Source: Bacteroidota bacterium (GTDB lineage: Bacteria; Bacteroidota; Ignavibacteria; Ignavibacteriales; Melioribacteraceae). From it: DNA of 64,000 nucleotides. Location of the stretch: NCBI GenBank assembly GCA_023397505.1, contig JAEWUC010000007.1, forward strand, positions 248,001 to 312,000, written 5' to 3'. Below are positions 9,427-18,600 of this stretch, in pieces. The stretch's first letter is position 1. Every line of letters begins with the position of its first letter. The notes beneath the pieces were generated by a model. That model was not told the origin of the DNA, searched no databases, and worked only from the letters and a program-made list of their open reading frames with translations. The position numbers and the translations under genes were made by a program.

Positions 9427-10059
9427 ATGTCGCCAACTCCAACAACTCATGTTGAAACTGTAGATTTTGTAATGCTTTATATTGTGGGAATCTCCGTTGT
9501 ACTTCTGCTCGGTATTACGGCAACGATGATTTATTTTGTTTTCAAGTATCACCGCAAACACGGACACAAGCCGGTAGATATTCCTCACAACACTTTATTG
9601 GAAGTTATATGGATTGTTGTTCCAACAATACTTGTTTTATCGATGTTTTATTTCGGTTACACGGGTTTCGCTGAATCAAGAAAAATTCCCGATAACGCTT
9701 TCGAAATAAAAGCAACTGCAAGAATGTGGGCGTGGGAATTCAATTATGCAAACGGTTTGAAAACCGATACAATGTATGTACCCGTAAATACTCCTATTAA
9801 AGTTGAATTGAAATCTGTCGATGTTACTCACTCAATGTACATCCCGGCGTTTAGAATTAAAGAAGATGTTTTATCAAGCCGCACAAATTATCTTACGTTC
9901 ACGGCAAAGCAAACAGGCGATTACGATATAGCATGCGCGGAATATTGCGGTTTGAATCACTCGATGATGTACACCAAAGTAAAAGTTCTGCCGGAAAATA
10001 TATTCTATGAGTGGTATGAAAAGGGAAGTGAATCAGCACAATCTGAGAATGGAAAATAA
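9427..10059 (+). CDS. coxB: Cytochrome c oxidase subunit II with CuA site, no fused cytochrome c
   Basis: Two N-terminal membrane helices (about 12-40 and 55-78) are followed by a periplasmic cupredoxin domain. The CuA ligands are all present: His135 in DVTHSMYIP, then Cys170, Glu172, Cys174, His178 and Met181 in CAEYCGLNHSMM. It takes electrons from cytochrome c and passes them to subunit I. The protein ends about 30 residues after the CuA loop, so unlike many A2-type oxidases it has no C-terminal cytochrome c domain. Separate cytochromes at 5112 and 10999 may take that job. coxB is the last of the four structural genes here, whereas it is commonly first. The haem synthase gene follows without a gap. 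Confidence 0.95.
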   Translation: MSPTPTTHVETVDFVMLYIVGISVVLLLGITATMIYFVFKYHRKHGHKPVDIPHNTLLEVIWIVVPTILVLSMFYFGYTGFAESRKIPDNAFEIKATARMWAWEFNYANGLKTDTMYVPVNTPIKVELKSVDVTHSMYIPAFRIKEDVLSSRTNYLTFTAKQTGDYDIACAEYCGLNHSMMYTKVKVLPENIFYEWYEKGSESAQSENGK

Positions 10060-10989
10060 ATGGCAAATGCCGGTAATAATATTTTGGAATTAGGAGATGT
10101 AAAAATTTTAGATGTTATGAAAAAGCATCTTGAAATATTATTGGAATTGGGAAAGGTTAGAATCACAATTTTCGTTTCCTTCTCAACCCTTGCCGGTTAT
10201 ATTCTTTTTTCCGAAAGTTTATCGTGGAATATGCTGTTTCCGACATTCGGAGTTTTTTTACTAGCATGCGGTTCATCGGCGTTCAATCATTTTCAAGAAA
10301 GAAAAACAGACGCGTTAATGGAGCGCACAAAAAATCGTCCATTGCCTTCGGGAAAAATTTCGGAAACATATGCTTTTGTAGTTGCATTATTTTTTATTCT
10401 GATCGGTTCCGCTGTTGTTTATTTGTCGTCAAATGTCACGGCTCTAGCAATTGGAATTATTACGGTTATTTGGTACAACGTTGTCTATACACCCTTAAAG
10501 AAAAAATACGCGCTTGCTGTTGTACCGGGATCTTTAATCGGTGCGTTGCCGCCGGTCATCGGCTACTCAGCCGCCGGGGGATCTCCGTTTGATTTGCAGA
10601 TTGTTGGTTTGGCTCTTTTCTTTTTCATCTGGCAGATACCTCATTTCTGGCTTCTGCTTTTGATTTTCGGAAATGATTACGACAAAGCCGGTTTTCCTAC
10701 ACTCACAAAGATTTTCAACATTCATCAATTGAGTAGAATAACATTTGTTTGGATTATAGCTTTGACAACAAGTAGTTTGTTCATTTTATCATTTGATGTT
10801 TCTTCAACCTTGATATCGTTTATTGCTATTGTAGCTCTTGGAATTTGGCTGGTTTTATCAACCATTAAAATTTTGAATCATTATCTTGAAAAAGTAGTTT
10901 TTAAAAAGGCGTTCATAAATATCAATATTTATGTTCTTGCTGTTGTGCTAATTATATCATTCGAAAAATTGTTTCTAAAAGTAATATAA
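10060..10989 (+). CDS. ctaB: Protohaem IX farnesyltransferase (haem O synthase)
   Basis: This is a 309-residue polytopic UbiA-family prenyltransferase. The two aspartate-containing motifs for prenyl diphosphate binding are visible: NHFQERKTDALMERTKNRPLP near residue 75-95 and the second, YDKAGFPTL, near 207-215. The family transfers a farnesyl group to protohaem to make haem O for the oxidase. The ATG follows the coxB stop directly. No haem A synthase (ctaA) is present in the window, so whether the oxidase ends with haem O or A cannot be read here. Confidence 0.94.
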   Translation: MANAGNNILELGDVKILDVMKKHLEILLELGKVRITIFVSFSTLAGYILFSESLSWNMLFPTFGVFLLACGSSAFNHFQERKTDALMERTKNRPLPSGKISETYAFVVALFFILIGSAVVYLSSNVTALAIGIITVIWYNVVYTPLKKKYALAVVPGSLIGALPPVIGYSAAGGSPFDLQIVGLALFFFIWQIPHFWLLLLIFGNDYDKAGFPTLTKIFNIHQLSRITFVWIIALTTSSLFILSFDVSSTLISFIAIVALGIWLVLSTIKILNHYLEKVVFKKAFININIYVLAVVLIISFEKLFLKVI

Positions 10990-10998
10990 CGGTAGAAA

Positions 10999-12345
10999 AT
11001 GGACTTTTTGGAAAATTCGGTTTTGCCGCAATCGGCACATCATATGATCCTTCTAAAATACCTTTTGGTATTAACCTATATTTTATTAATACCATATTTA
11101 AGCACGCTGTTCGGTTCGCTTTCATTATCTCTTTACTTTAAAAGGAAAGCTGCTAAAACTTCCGATGCAAAGTTTTTAAAGTTAGCTAAGGATTTAGTTG
11201 ATTTAATTACCTTCAACAAAGGTGTAGCTTTTGCGCTTGGTATAGTACCGATGTTAAGTTCTGCGTTTTGTTATGCGCAGCTTTTGCATTTAAGCAATGC
11301 CGGTGTCGGCGGATTTATTCTATTGGCTCTGGCGTTTTTTATTATTTCTTTGATTTTGATTTATACATACAAGTACGCCTTCCACTTAAAAAGTATTTTT
11401 GAATTAGCTTCGAAAACCGAAACAGTTCAAGAAGAATTAAAAGAAGATTTAAGTTCCTATACAAAAATCGCATCGGGGTTATTCGCAAAATCCGGTTTGT
11501 ACGGATGGATATTGTTATTTGTCGCGACTTACATATTTTCTGCGGCAGTTCAATTAGCAGCAGATACTTCAAAATGGGAAAGTGTTACAAGTGTTTTCGA
11601 ACTTATTTTTTCGTTAAGCGCTTTAACATATTATTTACAGTTCATCGCGGCATCGTTTGCGGTAACATCGGCATTTGTGCTTTATAAATTTTTCCGTCCT
11701 AATTCTGAAGCATCTTTACGGGATGAAGATTACTCAGCTTTTGTAAAATCATTTGCTCTTAAGACTGGGTTGATTTCAACAATTGTGTGGCCTTTATTTA
11801 TTGTATTAAATGTGGTTGCCAAACCGGCTGTAACATATTCATATGATTTATTCGGTGCGACTTTATTAGCCCTACTGTTAGTATTATTAATTGCAAATTT
11901 GTTTTACGCGATGATAAAGGAATCGAATGTTAAGTTTGGTTCAACTGTAATTTATTTGTTTGTTGCCGTAATATCGTTGCTTGTTTTAAAGGAGCAGTCC
12001 GGTTTTGACACTTCAACAAAAAAACAATACGCTGTTATTGCCGCCAATTACGAGCAGTATCAAAAAGAAATGAATGAAAAACTCGGCATTGCGGTTGTTG
12101 AAATTAGTGGCGCCGATATTTTCAATGGTAAATGTATTGCATGCCATCAATACGATAGAAAACTTGTCGGTCCCCCATACAATGAAACTCTTCCCAAATA
12201 CGAAGGCAAAATGGATGATCTTGTAAAGTATATTCTCAATCCGACAAAGATTAATCCTGAATACCCGCCCATGCCGAATCAAGGGTTAAAGCCAAACGAA
12301 GCCGAAGCTGTAGCCAAGCACATAATGGAGACGTACAAAAAATAG
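10999..12345 (+). CDS. Polytopic membrane protein with C-terminal cytochrome c domain
   Basis: This 448-residue protein begins with about eight or nine hydrophobic helices (residues 15-345) that I do not recognise as a named family. It ends in a compact class I cytochrome c domain with haem motif CIACH at 379-383, the segment LVGPPYN and a likely axial methionine in PMPNQGL near 430. Histidines in the first helix (SAHHMILLKYLL) could bind something in the membrane, but that is speculation. As the last gene of the respiratory operon, nine bases after ctaB, it probably belongs to the complex III-oxidase pathway. It could be a membrane electron carrier or a quinol-handling subunit. Confidence 0.75.
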   Translation: MDFLENSVLPQSAHHMILLKYLLVLTYILLIPYLSTLFGSLSLSLYFKRKAAKTSDAKFLKLAKDLVDLITFNKGVAFALGIVPMLSSAFCYAQLLHLSNAGVGGFILLALAFFIISLILIYTYKYAFHLKSIFELASKTETVQEELKEDLSSYTKIASGLFAKSGLYGWILLFVATYIFSAAVQLAADTSKWESVTSVFELIFSLSALTYYLQFIAASFAVTSAFVLYKFFRPNSEASLRDEDYSAFVKSFALKTGLISTIVWPLFIVLNVVAKPAVTYSYDLFGATLLALLLVLLIANLFYAMIKESNVKFGSTVIYLFVAVISLLVLKEQSGFDTSTKKQYAVIAANYEQYQKEMNEKLGIAVVEISGADIFNGKCIACHQYDRKLVGPPYNETLPKYEGKMDDLVKYILNPTKINPEYPPMPNQGLKPNEAEAVAKHIMETYKK

Positions 12346-12379
12346 TGTAGAGTGAAGAGCTTAGAATGAAGAATTCGGA
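12346..12379 (+). repeat. Short dispersed repeat, copy A (intergenic)
   Basis: Directly after the stop of the respiratory operon lies a purine-rich stretch of GAGTGAAGAG-type units ending in TTAGAATGAAGAAT (12361-12374) and GAATTCGG. The same 14 bases occur in reverse complement in the hairpin at 58631-58686, and a related stretch lies inside the gene at 12543. I have seen such GAGTGAAGAAT-like repeats between genes in other Bacteroidota-type genomes. Function unknown. Confidence 0.6.
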
Positions 12380-12542
12380 TTTTGGAATTTTTCAACTAAA
12401 TATGTATTGAATTTATTTGTGCTAAAAAAGTGTAATCCATCCTATTTGGTCAAAAATTATTTTTACTTTAAAGCAACTTTATAAAAGATTTAACGTCTTA
12501 TTACCATCTTAATTCTTGCAACTATAATAAAAAAGTAATCCA

Positions 12543-13832
12543 ATGAATATAAATTTTTATGCTTCAGTAATACTATTAATATTTTATTCCTTTACTTTCG
12601 CGCAGCAAACCGATTGGAAAGTTTATAACACTTCCAACTCCAATCTGCCGGTAGATCAAACCCATACAATTTATATTGATGAACAAAATATAAAATGGAT
12701 TGGCACTAGTTCTGGACTTGTTAAATATGACGATTCCAGTTGGAATATTTACGACACAACTAACTCCAATCTTCCTTCCAATTATATAACATGCGTTGAA
12801 AGTGATGGAAATAATGGAATATGGATCGGGACAGATAAAGGTCTTGCACATCATAATAATGATAAGTGGGATGTTTATACAACCGAAAACTCGGTTTTAA
12901 AAAGTAATAGCATTTCGAAAATTAAATTTGGCGGAGATGCAACTTGGTTTGGCACAGATAAAGGATTGATAAAATATCAGAATGATGAATGGTCGATTTA
13001 TGATAGCGACAACTCCGGTTTCGTTGCAGATTTCGTCTGCTCAATAACAATTGATCAAGGCGGTAAAATATGGATAGGCACTTTCGATCATTTTAGTTTT
13101 AATGGGAGCTTATGGACATTCGACGGAAGCAGATGGAAATATTTCCGTCTTAAAAATCATGGTTTGTTTTCAAGTTTTCCCGACGCGATTGATTGTGATT
13201 CTAACAATCAGATTTGGCTTGGAATTAAGGGTACAAACGGCGGGGCTTTGGTAAAAATAGCCAATGACGAATGGACCATTTACGATAAAAACAATTCCGA
13301 TTATCCCGGCAGTGGTATAAGCTCACTTATAGCCGAGAACGCTGAAAAATGGATTGCAAGCGGTTCAGGTTTGATTTTATTTAAAAACGGAATATGGAAT
13401 AAGTTTGATAAAAATAATTCCGGCTTACCGGACGATTTCGTTTCCGATATCGCGATCGATAAATTCGGCAATAAATGGGTTGCAACAATCGGCGGGGGAT
13501 TGGCAGTTTATAATATGGGCGGAATTATTTCTTCTTCTAAAAATGATGATGAAAATATTCCGAATGATTTCAAATTATTTACTAATTATCCCAATCCATT
13601 TAATCCCGAAACAGTGATTTCATATTCAATCCCTGTTGCCTCTTATGTGCAGTTAAAAATTTATGATGTACTTGGCAATGAAATCACAACCTTGGTTAAT
13701 GAATATCAACGGCCTGGGAAATATAGTGTAGAGTTTAGAGTTAAGAGTGATGAACTATCAAGCGGAATTTATTTTTATAAATTGAATGCCGATTCGTTTA
13801 CCGAAATAAAGAAAATGATTTTAATAAAATGA
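12543..13832 (+). CDS. Secreted two-component-regulator-type beta-propeller protein with type IX-like sorting tail
   Basis: An N-terminal signal peptide ends near FTFAQQ (residue 21). Residues 22 to about 335 are repeats of the type IKWIGTSSGLVKYDDSSW, each with WIGT or WFGT followed by GL and a short strand. These are Reg_prop-like blades that fold as a seven-bladed propeller. Here the propeller stands alone, without the histidine kinase it often precedes, so it is likely a surface or secreted binding protein. The last 85 residues form a sorting domain (TNYPNPFNPETVIS, then GIYFYKLNAD) used for export by a type IX-like system. The ligand is unknown. A repeat-like stretch at 13725-13756 encodes part of the tail. 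Confidence 0.8.
   Translation: MNINFYASVILLIFYSFTFAQQTDWKVYNTSNSNLPVDQTHTIYIDEQNIKWIGTSSGLVKYDDSSWNIYDTTNSNLPSNYITCVESDGNNGIWIGTDKGLAHHNNDKWDVYTTENSVLKSNSISKIKFGGDATWFGTDKGLIKYQNDEWSIYDSDNSGFVADFVCSITIDQGGKIWIGTFDHFSFNGSLWTFDGSRWKYFRLKNHGLFSSFPDAIDCDSNNQIWLGIKGTNGGALVKIANDEWTIYDKNNSDYPGSGISSLIAENAEKWIASGSGLILFKNGIWNKFDKNNSGLPDDFVSDIAIDKFGNKWVATIGGGLAVYNMGGIISSSKNDDENIPNDFKLFTNYPNPFNPETVISYSIPVASYVQLKIYDVLGNEITTLVNEYQRPGKYSVEFRVKSDELSSGIYFYKLNADSFTEIKKMILIK
13725..13756 (+). repeat. Short dispersed repeat, copy B, inside a coding sequence
   Basis: The stretch AGTGTAGAGTTTAGAGTTAA and the GAGTGATGAACT that follows closely resemble the intergenic repeat at 12346 and are read in frame as part of the sorting domain (VEFRVKSDELSSG). 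The equivalent loop in the protein ending at 46909 reads VQFNASRLASG, two residues shorter. I infer that the repeat may have entered the gene. Confidence 0.45.
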
Positions 13833-13844
13833 TAAAGTGGGAAG

Positions 13845-14732
13845 TTACAGCGGATAATTACAATAAGTCTTTAAACCTTCGTCAACACATTGGTCAACAG
13901 AATTAATACATTTATCGGATCTTTTAGCGCATCGTGAGTAATATGGGCAGCCGTCAACATTTAATGGTTTTTCAAAACTTTCTCCAAAATCGGCTCTCGT
14001 TAATTTATAATTGTATGCTTCAATTAAAAATTTCGTATATGGGTGTCGGTGAGAATTCATAATTTTATCAGTTTTACCTATTTCCATAATTTTACCGCCG
14101 AATAATACAAGAATATTATCTGTGAATTGCTTCAATAATTTTATATCGTGAGATATACAAATGATAGTGATGCCAAGTTCTTCTTTTATTTTCTTAAACA
14201 ATTCCAAAAAATTTATTTGTGATTCAGGGTCCTGTGCTGAAAATGGTTCATCAAGAATTAATAACTCTGGTTCTGCCGATAAAATTCTGGCTAAACCGAC
14301 TCTTTGCCTTTCGCCGCCGCTTAGTTGATTCCCAAATTTATAAAATTGATTTTCTGGAATATCCAACAACTTACAAATATCACTTAATTTTTTTTTATCT
14401 GGATAAGCTTCGTTTAAAATAGCCCCGACTTTCCTTAATGGATTAATTAATTCGTTTGTATTTTGAAATAAGATTTGAATTGTATTTGTTCTAATATTTT
14501 CTTTCCCGCCTTTAAATATGATGTTTCCTTTTTCATGTCTTAAAATTCCGCAAATTACTTTTGCTAAAGTAGTTTTTCCGCTTCCAGATTCACCGACAAT
14601 CCCTAATACGCTTCCTTGGTTCACATCAAAGGAAATGTCTTTTATAATAGCATTGTGTTTTTTATTCCTTTTAAATAATTCCCACCCTTTAGGCGAATAA
14701 AAAACATTCTCTACTTTTAACAAAATATTCAA
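13845..14732 (-). CDS. Peptide/oligopeptide-type ABC importer ATPase (DppF/OppF-like)
   Basis: This 295-residue ATPase has Walker A GESGSGKTT, signature LSGGERQRVGLARIL, and Walker B LLILDEPFSAQD. The C-terminal extension carries four cysteines in CPYYSRCAKRSDKC and then CINSVDQC. The same region of OppD/DppD-type proteins is known to be a 4Fe-4S site in some members, so a cluster is possible here. It would power uptake of a peptide-like substrate together with the permeases at 24917 and 25904. The start is TTG with a weak ribosome site. No closer ATG exists in frame. The gene follows the second ATPase by ten bases and converges with the propeller gene on the other side. Confidence 0.88.
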   Translation of the reverse strand: MNILLKVENVFYSPKGWELFKRNKKHNAIIKDISFDVNQGSVLGIVGESGSGKTTLAKVICGILRHEKGNIIFKGGKENIRTNTIQILFQNTNELINPLRKVGAILNEAYPDKKKLSDICKLLDIPENQFYKFGNQLSGGERQRVGLARILSAEPELLILDEPFSAQDPESQINFLELFKKIKEELGITIICISHDIKLLKQFTDNILVLFGGKIMEIGKTDKIMNSHRHPYTKFLIEAYNYKLTRADFGESFEKPLNVDGCPYYSRCAKRSDKCINSVDQCVDEGLKTYCNYPL

Positions 14733-14742
14733 ATCAATCTCT

Positions 14743-15459
14743 TTAATAAATTATACTTTTTAGTTTCATATAATTATCTATCGTGTAAAATTGTGATAAT
14801 GTTTTGTTCTCCATATAAGCAATAAAATCAGAAACATGTTGGGCAAAATCCAAATCTTGTGTTATTAATAAAATGGATGATTCTGTTTCCTTAACGAATT
14901 CTTTTAACTTATTACATAAAATATTTGAAATATTGATATCAATTGCCGATGTCGGTTCATCTAAAATTAGAAGTTTAGGTTTAGCTAAAATTGAAAGGCA
15001 CACAGCTATCCTTTGTGCCATTCCTCCGCTAACTTCGTAAGGATATAAGTTGTATAGTTTGTTTTTGTCCGGCAGTAAAAAATACTCCAGCATTTCATCA
15101 ATTTCTTCGTCGGATGAATTTAACATTTTAAAATAATATGCAAACTTCTTAAGATTATCGAAACTGTTTATTGAGTCCTGGAAAACGTATCGTACCTTCT
15201 CTTTTCTTATTCTGAGCAATTGATTATTATCAATCTCAAATATATTAAGTCCATCAAATTCTATATTTGCGTCTATGTTATAAATTGTGTTGTCGAGCAA
15301 ATTAGTAATTGTATTAATTAAAGTAGATTTACCCGAACCATTTTTGCCTAATATTGAATAGATAAATCCCTTATTTAGTTGAAAGTAGATATTGTGTAAT
15401 ATTTGCTTCGAGATATTATCACTTATAATTTGTACTGAATTAATATTGGCTATAAGCAT
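14743..15459 (-). CDS. Peptide-type ABC importer ATPase (DppD/OppD-like), short form
   Basis: An ABC ATPase of 238 residues: Walker A GKNGSGKST, signature VSGGMAQR, Walker B LLILDEPTS and switch region LLITQDLDFAQHV. OppD/DppD proteins are usually about 320 residues. This one stops soon after the nucleotide-binding domain and has no cysteine-rich C-terminal extension. It forms a leftward pair with the OppF-like gene, and the two probably make a heterodimer. The ATG is at base 15459, after an A-rich stretch with only a weak ribosome site. Transcription is divergent from the kinase-like gene at 15659. The reading frame is intact, so I do not call it a pseudogene. Confidence 0.83.
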   Translation of the reverse strand: MLIANINSVQIISDNISKQILHNIYFQLNKGFIYSILGKNGSGKSTLINTITNLLDNTIYNIDANIEFDGLNIFEIDNNQLLRIRKEKVRYVFQDSINSFDNLKKFAYYFKMLNSSDEEIDEMLEYFLLPDKNKLYNLYPYEVSGGMAQRIAVCLSILAKPKLLILDEPTSAIDINISNILCNKLKEFVKETESSILLITQDLDFAQHVSDFIAYMENKTLSQFYTIDNYMKLKSIIY

Positions 15460-15658
15460 TTCTTTTCTTTTAAGTTAAAGTTAATAATAAATATTTCGAT
15501 AATAATAATGATTACTCATTTTATATATTAGCAAAATACTAGAATACATATCCATATTTTATGGAAGTAAAGTTAGGTTTATTGTTATATGAGTATTATT
15601 AATCCAAATTAGTTATGAAGCATTAGTTCCAATTACAGTTTTATTTTTAATATACAAT
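15460..15658. promoter_or_regulatory. Divergent intergenic region between ABC ATPases and kinase-like gene
   Basis: About 200 A/T-rich bases separate two divergently transcribed units, so promoters for both must lie here. I could not pick out a convincing pair of promoter boxes or a clear operator palindrome. The arrangement suggests that the importer ATPases and the signalling protein may be controlled together (inference). Confidence 0.5.
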
Positions 15659-18600
15659 ATGATTAATGATCGTTATAAAATAAAGAGGAAACTTGGGTCG
15701 GGCAGAAGCCAGGTTTACATATGTTCAGATTTACTAAATGCTTCAAAAGATATTGCTATAAAAATCCTTTCTTTTACTAACAATCAAAAAGAAATTGATG
15801 TATTCAGAAATGAATTTATTTTATTAAAGAAAATGGATCATCCGAATATAATACGAGTTTATGAATATGGTACAGTTTTAAATATTGAACAAGAAAATGA
15901 ACACGATTCGGAGATTGTTGAAGGCAGTAAATATTTTACAATGGATTATATAGAAGGAGAAACGCTCGAGAAGTTTGCAGGTCTTAACGATTTACCAATT
16001 CTCAAAAAAATATTTGAACAATTATGTTCAGTACTCTATTATCTTCACCAATCCAATTACATTTATTATAACTTTAATCTTGAAAACATCATTGTTAAAA
16101 AAGAGATAGATACTGTATGTATTTACCTCGTTGATTTTTTGTTCACAAAATATATACCTAAAAATGAGCCATATGAAGTACAAGGCGTTCCTAATTTTAT
16201 AGCACCGGAAATATTACAAATAAATCAGGTAGATCATAAAGCGGATTTATATTCGTTGGGAATAATTTTTTATTATTTAATTTATGAACGTTTCCCTTTT
16301 CCTACTGATAATGAATTAATTATTTATAAAGCTAATATTGAAAATGAATTTGAATTTCCACATAAGTATGGTTATGAAAAAATAATAAGCATAACAAAAA
16401 AACTGCTACATAAGTCGCCCAATGAAAGATATGATACTACTCTGCAAATATTAGAAGAATTACAGGTCACGATTTCCAACGAGATGAAAAATAATTGGAA
16501 TTCAATAAAGCATTTTAGCGGACGGGGGAAAGTGGTTTATGATATAAATTCAATTATTTACGATAAAAGAGAAATAGAAGTTGTAGCTATCAGAGGCGAA
16601 AACGGTTCGGGTAAAACTTTATTCCTTGAAGAATTGCATTATAATCATGCGAATTCAATATTGATTAAAAAATCCGATGTTAGTTTTCATTACGGATTAT
16701 GTAATGTGCTTTTAAGAAATGTTTTCTATCTAGATAATGTATATAAAAATATCAATAGTGACCTTAAAGATGAAATAAGAGATTTACTATCAAAACGTGA
16801 TAATGAATTTATTGAAAAATATAAATCCATATTTTTAAGGATTTCACGCGAAAATAAATTTATTGTACTTCTTGATGATTTTAATAGTTATGATGAGTTA
16901 TCGATAGAAATATTAAAAGAAGTACTCCCAATTTTACAGGTTAATGGAATAAAAATAGTTATAGCTGAGAACACAAATAAACCACTTCAATCAGATTTTA
17001 TAAATATTTTGAAAATATTTCATCTTCATCCATTTAACGAAAAGGAGCTGAATGATTTTATTGAAAAGAGTTATTTCAAATTATTTCCAAAAAGTTTATT
17101 GAAGAACTATTTCAAAAGGGAATCATATTTACAACCTGGTAAAATCATAAAATCTATTAAAGATTTAATATTTCTTGATATCCTCCAGTTCGATTATCAA
17201 AAAATTTTAGTCTATGATAGTACAAAATCTTCCGAAACTTATAAAATAGATCAAAGCGAAGTGTGCAGGTTAAAATACTCCCAACTTTCAAAAGATGAAT
17301 TGGAGGTAATTAATCTATATGCTTTATTTGATATTAATTTGGATATAAAAACAATTTCGGTATTAAGCGAATATGATTTAGAACCGACCGAACGCATAAT
17401 ATTAAAATTAATAAACAAAGGTATTTTTTATAGTAATGATATAAATAAAAATCCTTTGTTTAGATCCGCAGATTTCAAAAAATGTGTTGATGATAACTTA
17501 TCATCAAGGGAAGAATTGCATTTAATTATCGCAAAAAAAATTATTGAGAAAATACCTGACTTTAACCGGATAGAGTGCGCACGTCATTTTGAACTTGCTG
17601 GAGAATATAAAAGTTGTTATCAAGTTTTAAAAAATGAATTAGAATCTGTCTCGGCAAAATCAAATATTGCTTATCAAATAAAAATATTGACAAAACTATC
17701 TTTATTCCCACTTGATAAAAATGATTTATTAGAAATAAAATATCTGCTTAGCCGAGCGTTATATAAATCAAGAGAATATTCTAAATGTCTAAATCTTACA
17801 AACGAATTATTGGAAGAAAATGTTATTAGCGATGAAAGAATGGAACTATTAACCCAAAAGGGAAAATGTTTAGTAAGATTAAATGAATGTAATGAGGGCA
17901 TAGTTTTATTAAATACAACATTACCGGCAATAAAGGATGTAGAAGAAAAACAAAAAATATTAATAGAAATAGCACAAGCGAATTATAATCTAAAAAATTA
18001 TTCAACAGTAACGGAAATATGTAAAGAAATTATTAATGCTAAACAAAGCACAGATGAATTAAAAGCAGAAGCATATAGCATGATTGCCTTGGTTGAGCAA
18101 ATATTCAATAATAATTTAGCCGGGGCAATCTATAATTATCAATACGCTATTAACATGTATGAAAGGGCTAATCTTCCGTATAATGTTGCTCTGATGGAGA
18201 TGAATATAGGAAATATTATTTATTTGAAAGATAATTATGTCGAGGCGGAAAAGCATTGGCAAATCGCCTTAAACAACAATGAGAAAATGGGCGATTTATC
18301 TTTAGATGCGGTTTTACTTTTTAATTATGGTGAATATTATTTTAATACGCAGTGGTATGATAAAGCTATTAAACAATATCAGCGTGTAGAAAATATATAC
18401 AAAAGTCTTGGAAACAATTATGGCAGAGGTATGTGTTTAGCAAACCTCGGAAAAGTTTATTTGAATACTTGCGAATATAATTCGGCAATAGAATGCCTTG
18501 GACTTGCAAAAAATATTTTTAATGATATTGATAAAGAAAAGTATTTAGAGACTAATTTTTTGTTCGGACAATGTTATTTCTACTTGGGTGATACTGATAA

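Noticed and set aside
14743..15459. Short ABC ATPase as a pseudogene
   Set aside because: All ATP-site motifs are intact and the frame is unbroken. It is only short.
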